Shown: positions 5,806 through 8,494 of the stretch, one piece after another
Layout of the letters: each line of letters starts with the position of its first letter
Position numbering within the stretch: the first letter of the stretch is position 1
From: an uncultured Verrucomicrobiota bacterium
GTDB lineage: Bacteria; Verrucomicrobiota; Kiritimatiellia; RFP12; UBA1067
DNA: 8,494 bases
NCBI GenBank assembly: GCA_946631535.1
Contig: CAMPAF010000122.1
Span: 1 to 8,494, forward strand
Direction: 5' to 3'
Position numbers and translations under genes: made by a program
Notes under the pieces: generated by a model
What the model was told of the DNA's origin: nothing
What the model saw: only the letters and a program-made list of their open reading frames with translations
Databases searched by the model: none

Positions 5806-7566
5806 CTAGCCACTAGTCCTCCTGAATGGCGAGAAGTCGTAGCCAGACCAGGAGACGCCCTTGTGGTTGGAGAACTCCAGCGTGTTGAGGCGCACGGCGT
5901 GGACGAGGATCGAAAGACCCGCCATCGCGAAGTTGAGCCCGTGCCCGATGAGGAGAATCAGCACCATCGGCACTATCTTCAGCCAGAGCGGCATGTCCAG
6001 GCCCATCGCCATCCCGTTGAAGTTCTCCGCCACCTTCACGGACGCGAGCCCCACCGCGAACAGGCGCACGTAGCTGATGATGTCGCCGAGCGCGCTCATC
6101 ACGTTCAGCGGCAGCATTCCAAGCTCCGCGCCGCGCGTCTTAAGCTCAGACGGCTTCACGGTGAACCCGAACACGAGGGCAAGCGATACGCCAAACACCC
6201 AGTAGAACACAGACGGTATTCCGGAGAATATGCCCACGATCCAGTTGACGACGCAGTACATGAACACCAGCACACCGGCCCAGCCGAACTCCGCGAGGCA
6301 AGTCGTGTCGTTGATCTTGCATACACCGTTCCACACGCGCGCCAGCACCAGATGGCTCACGCCGATCGTGAAGCAGAGCAGCATCATGTGGCCGTACGTG
6401 GGGTCGCCAAGCCACTTCACCGTCGCCCAGTCCTTCGCGAACGGCAGGCTCGCACCGAACCACGTGTTGGAGAGGATGCCCCACACGACTGTCGCGGACG
6501 AGAAGACGGTGAGTAGCGTCAGCCAGCTGCGCACAAGCGCCGGACGGTGCCGCATGCCCTCCTTCGGCCTGGTCTTGCGCCAGCCCCACAGCGTGAGCGC
6601 GAGGATGATCGCGCCGTATCCGCCGTCGCCCACGAGCATCGCGAAGAACAGCGAGAAGTAGCACATGAACGGCACGGAGACGTCAGCCTCGGTGTATCCC
6701 GGCGCGATGCCAAGGCCCTTGAAGAGCGCCGCGACAGGGCGGAATAGCTTCGGCGGACGGATGAGCGTGGGCGGCGTCTCGTCAGCCCGCGCATCGCGCA
6801 CGAGGAGGCCCCACGCCTTAGTCACAGCCTTCGCGCGCAGGCGCGGCAGGGCGTCCACCGGCACCCAGCCTTCGATGTAGGATACCGCGCCCTGCGTGGC
6901 AAGCACGTCCTGCGCGGCGGCGAAAGCCACCTTGTCCTTCAGCCCGGGATAGCGGTCGGTTATCGCGGATACGCGCCCGCTCGCGGCGGCGAGCGACGCA
7001 GTGATGCCCGCGATCCGCGCCTCCACCCCGGAAAGCTTCGCCTGCGTCTCGGAAAGCCGCTCCGCCGGAAGCTGAACCTCGGACCAGCCCTCGGGCAGCG
7101 CCTCTGCGAAGAAAGCCTTGCGCTCCGGCGGCTGGCCTGGGCCTTGCGCCAGCTTCACCGGCACGCCTTCGGAACGCAGCCGCTGCGCGAGCGCCGGGTC
7201 GAAGTCGCCGAACGGCGCGTAGGTGCGTATGGTCTGCCGCAGGGCGTCGGCCTCTTCCGCGAGGGCCGTGCGCTCGGCGTCGGCCTTCAGCACCGCGCCC
7301 GTCAGGTCTGCGTTGCGCACGGAATCGAAGATGCCGACGCCTTCCGGCGTCGACACGGGACAAGCCTTCACATCGCGTGCGGCCTTGTCAAGGATCCGCA
7401 CCGCCCGCTCCGCGTCGGCCAGCGCCCCTTTCGCCTCCGCGAACTCCGGCGACGCTGCCGCCGAAAGGTCCAGGTGCACGCACCCGAGCTCGCGAAGCGA
7501 CTCAAGCGCCTTCTCGCCCTCCGGCGCCACGCAAAGAAGCGTGAGATGCTCCATGGGGACGATCAT
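5806..7566 (-). CDS. atpI: V/A-type ATP synthase subunit I (membrane stator, a-subunit equivalent)
   Basis: A 586-residue stator subunit that provides the ion half-channels beside the K ring and anchors the peripheral stalks. The cytosolic half (about 1-295) opens with MIVPMEHLTLL, the typical family N-terminus, and has coiled-coil stretches at about 95-115 and 168-200 plus an IEGWVP motif at 231. The membrane half (about 297-565) has roughly eight helices. The essential ion-path arginine is R501 in SYVRLFAVGLA. A second conserved arginine, R559, is in HAVRLNTLEF near the end. The length is a little below the common 600-660 residues. The start is set by GAGGAGG seven bases upstream and an ATGA overlap with the atpD stop; the open frame further upstream (to 7677) only shadows atpD. 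The protein ends with RRTSG 54 bp before the inverted-repeat element. Confidence 0.93.
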   Translation of the reverse strand: MIVPMEHLTLLCVAPEGEKALESLRELGCVHLDLSAAASPEFAEAKGALADAERAVRILDKAARDVKACPVSTPEGVGIFDSVRNADLTGAVLKADAERTALAEEADALRQTIRTYAPFGDFDPALAQRLRSEGVPVKLAQGPGQPPERKAFFAEALPEGWSEVQLPAERLSETQAKLSGVEARIAGITASLAAASGRVSAITDRYPGLKDKVAFAAAQDVLATQGAVSYIEGWVPVDALPRLRAKAVTKAWGLLVRDARADETPPTLIRPPKLFRPVAALFKGLGIAPGYTEADVSVPFMCYFSLFFAMLVGDGGYGAIILALTLWGWRKTRPKEGMRHRPALVRSWLTLLTVFSSATVVWGILSNTWFGASLPFAKDWATVKWLGDPTYGHMMLLCFTIGVSHLVLARVWNGVCKINDTTCLAEFGWAGVLVFMYCVVNWIVGIFSGIPSVFYWVFGVSLALVFGFTVKPSELKTRGAELGMLPLNVMSALGDIISYVRLFAVGLASVKVAENFNGMAMGLDMPLWLKIVPMVLILLIGHGLNFAMAGLSILVHAVRLNTLEFSNHKGVSWSGYDFSPFRRTSG

Positions 7567-8171
7567 GCCGCATCCTCCTCGCCAGCGCCACGCGACTTGG
7601 CGATCTTCCCGCGAGTGACGGCGGCTGTCTGCTCGTCGCCGATCGCGATCTTGATGACGCGGATGTTCTCCCTGCATTCTGGGATCTTCACCTTCTCGAA
7701 GAGGTTCACCCGCTGTGACGTGGTGCGCAGCTCCTCTGCCACAAGCTCCCGCTGGCGCTCGAGGACGATCCGCTCGCTCTGCAGGACCAGCACGTCCGTC
7801 AGGGCCGCGACGGCGTCATCCACCCACGCGGGCGTCGCCCAAAGGTCTACCGGACGCACCTCGGTATCGATGCCGTCGAACACGGGAATCTCCACGCCGG
7901 CGATGTTTGCGGTGGACGTCTTGATCTCCTTGACCGTCACGAGGCCGCTCAGCAGGTCCTCGCCCGTGGCGAACAGCCCCACCCACGACTCCAGCGATCT
8001 GCGGACATCATTCTCGCGCGCCGCCACGGCCTCGGCCTGAGAGACGATGGACGCAATCTCGCCCTGAAGCTGCTGCTTCTTCAGCTGCAGCATGGGCAAG
8101 AAGCGCTGGAAGCGCTTCAACGCGTCCGTCTGCGCCTTTAGTTCGGTCTTTGTCAGCTTGATCTTCGCCAT
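7563..8171 (-). CDS. atpD: V/A-type ATP synthase subunit D (central stalk)
   Basis: A 202-residue rotor-shaft subunit that forms an antiparallel coiled coil inside the A3B3 head and, with subunit F, turns with the K ring. The N-terminal helix has LTKTELKAQ and FLPMLQLKKQQLQ (6-36), and the C-terminal helix has RVNLFEKVKIPECRENIRV (154-172) followed by GDEQTAAVTRGKIAK. Both are hallmark stretches. A short globular segment (about 75-115) lies between. Length is normal for the family. The Shine-Dalgarno match is weak (AGAAG within the loop of a 5' hairpin). The stop overlaps the atpI ATG. In many bacterial operons atpB precedes atpD, but here the preceding gene is unrelated and atpD has its own promoter, so it begins a D-I-K unit. 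No frameshift or missing segment is seen. Confidence 0.93.
   Translation of the reverse strand: MAKIKLTKTELKAQTDALKRFQRFLPMLQLKKQQLQGEIASIVSQAEAVAARENDVRRSLESWVGLFATGEDLLSGLVTVKEIKTSTANIAGVEIPVFDGIDTEVRPVDLWATPAWVDDAVAALTDVLVLQSERIVLERQRELVAEELRTTSQRVNLFEKVKIPECRENIRVIKIAIGDEQTAAVTRGKIAKSRGAGEEDAA
7574..7580 (-). promoter_or_regulatory. Ribosome binding site of atpI, inside atpD
   Basis: GAGGAGG on the minus strand, seven bases before the ATG at 7566 and inside the last codons of atpD. It decides the atpI start and supports tight translational linkage of D and I. Confidence 0.75.
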
Positions 8172-8173
8172 AG

Positions 8174-8195
8174 CCGTTTCTTCTGTCGGAAACGG
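8174..8195 (-). promoter_or_regulatory. 7-bp dyad at the 5' end of the atpD transcript
   Basis: CCGTTTC and GAAACGG are perfect inverted copies (8174-8180 and 8189-8195) around an 8-base loop. The predicted transcription start (about 8194) falls at the outer edge, and the ATG lies two bases past the inner edge. The mRNA would therefore begin with a hairpin whose loop and 3' arm hold the purine-rich Shine-Dalgarno region. It could be an operator, an mRNA-stabilising 5' hairpin or a translation control element. The symmetry is certain and the role inferred. Confidence 0.6.
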
Positions 8196-8200
8196 TCCTT

Positions 8201-8230
8201 ATTATACACCATCCCGCAGGGCGGAATCAA
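8201..8230 (-). promoter_or_regulatory. Sigma70-type promoter of the atpD-atpI-atpK unit
   Basis: On the minus strand a consensus -10 box TATAAT (8201-8206) lies 18 bases after TTGATT (8225-8230, four of six -35 bases). It lies wholly in the 73-bp gap after the preceding gene's stop at 8245. A small CCGC/GCGG repeat lies in the spacer but has no U tract, so no terminator for the upstream gene is evident. Confidence 0.75.
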
Positions 8231-8244
8231 GTGCCTAGCCAGAA

Positions 8245-8494
8245 TCAGCGGGACTTCAGGTAGGGCGCGCAGGCGGCAAGGCGGCGGTCGATCTCCGCCT
8301 TCTCGGCGTCGGACAGCTTGAATTCCTCCACGATCCACTTCCGTCCGCTATTGTCGTCCTTCGGCGGACGCTTCCGCGTGTACGTGTTCGTGAAGGCTCC
8401 GCGCTTCTGAAGCACGTAGAGGTGCGGACCGCGCATCGTGTCGCTGCTGCCGCCGAACGTCTCGCCGATGTTGTACATGAGGAGCAACTTCGAG
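8245..8494 (-). CDS. C-terminal fragment of an unrecognised protein (runs off the right edge)
   Basis: The frame is open from the window edge to a TGA at 8245, giving 82 visible residues. Codon use (GC-rich third positions) matches the neighbouring genes. Visible features are LLLMYNIGETFGG near the left, GPHLYVLQKRG, a basic TYTRKRPPKDD stretch, and a predicted helical tail EEFKLSDAEKAEIDRRLAA ending in YLKSR. I do not recognise the family. It does not resemble the end of V-ATPase subunit B, which would be the usual neighbour of atpD. The real start lies outside the window, so no start choice or domain call is possible. Confidence 0.6.
   Translation of the reverse strand, partial: SKLLLMYNIGETFGGSSDTMRGPHLYVLQKRGAFTNTYTRKRPPKDDNSGRKWIVEEFKLSDAEKAEIDRRLAACAPYLKSR

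Noticed and set aside
5619..5816. A 65-codon plus-strand frame across the inverted-repeat element
   Set aside because: Its codons are made of the repeat arms and hairpins, no ribosome binding site precedes it, and nothing suggests a protein.
7567..7677. A longer 623-residue start for atpI
   Set aside because: The extension is an out-of-frame reading of the atpD C-terminus. MIVPM with GAGGAGG before it is the family's usual start.

Overview
This is a high-GC bacterial window in which every gene I can support lies on the minus strand, so the layout below runs from right to left. The gene complement is: a V/A-type ATPase with subunits D, I and K in the bacterial order, a Tat-exported Gfo/Idh/MocA oxidoreductase, and a galactokinase with a divergent signature. 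It fits an anaerobic member of the PVC group, and my best guess is Kiritimatiellota/Verrucomicrobiota. That placement is inference, because the window holds no rRNA or other phylogenetic marker.

Right edge to about 5562: the C-terminal end of an unrecognised protein (8245-8494) is followed by a 73-bp gap. The gap holds a convincing sigma70-type promoter (TTGATT-18-TATAAT) and a perfect 7-bp dyad just before the start of atpD. atpD and atpI overlap by ATGA, and atpK follows after a 244-bp AT-rich gap. These genes encode the central-stalk subunit D, the membrane stator subunit I and the proteolipid ring subunit K. The catalytic A and B subunits and the E stalk subunit are not in the window. Subunit K carries the full ligand set known from the Na+-binding ring of Enterococcus hirae, which suggests a sodium-coupled enzyme.

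The atpI-atpK gap contains the most unusual structure here. It is a 131-bp composite element (5621-5751) with 31-bp imperfect inverted arms enclosing two perfect GC-rich hairpins. It does not look like an ordinary terminator. It could be a small palindromic mobile element or an RNA structure that sets the high expression of subunit K.

5112 to 406: a tightly packed same-strand series follows. It holds a Tat-exported Gfo/Idh/MocA oxidoreductase with a cysteine-rich tail, a TsaC/YrdC-type threonylcarbamoyl-AMP synthase, a cation diffusion facilitator and a secreted 5'-nucleotidase-type metallophosphoesterase. Gaps are 27 bp, 3 bp, an ATGA overlap and 39 bp. This is probably one or two operons, and the functions are not obviously one pathway. 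A possible link is metal export next to a metal-dependent exported phosphoesterase.

405 to 1: galactokinase (first 112 codons) has its own near-consensus promoter (TTGACA-17-CATAAT) just after the nucleotidase stop codon, so it begins a separate transcription unit. I saw no tRNA, rRNA, CRISPR array, insertion sequence or clear rho-independent terminator.
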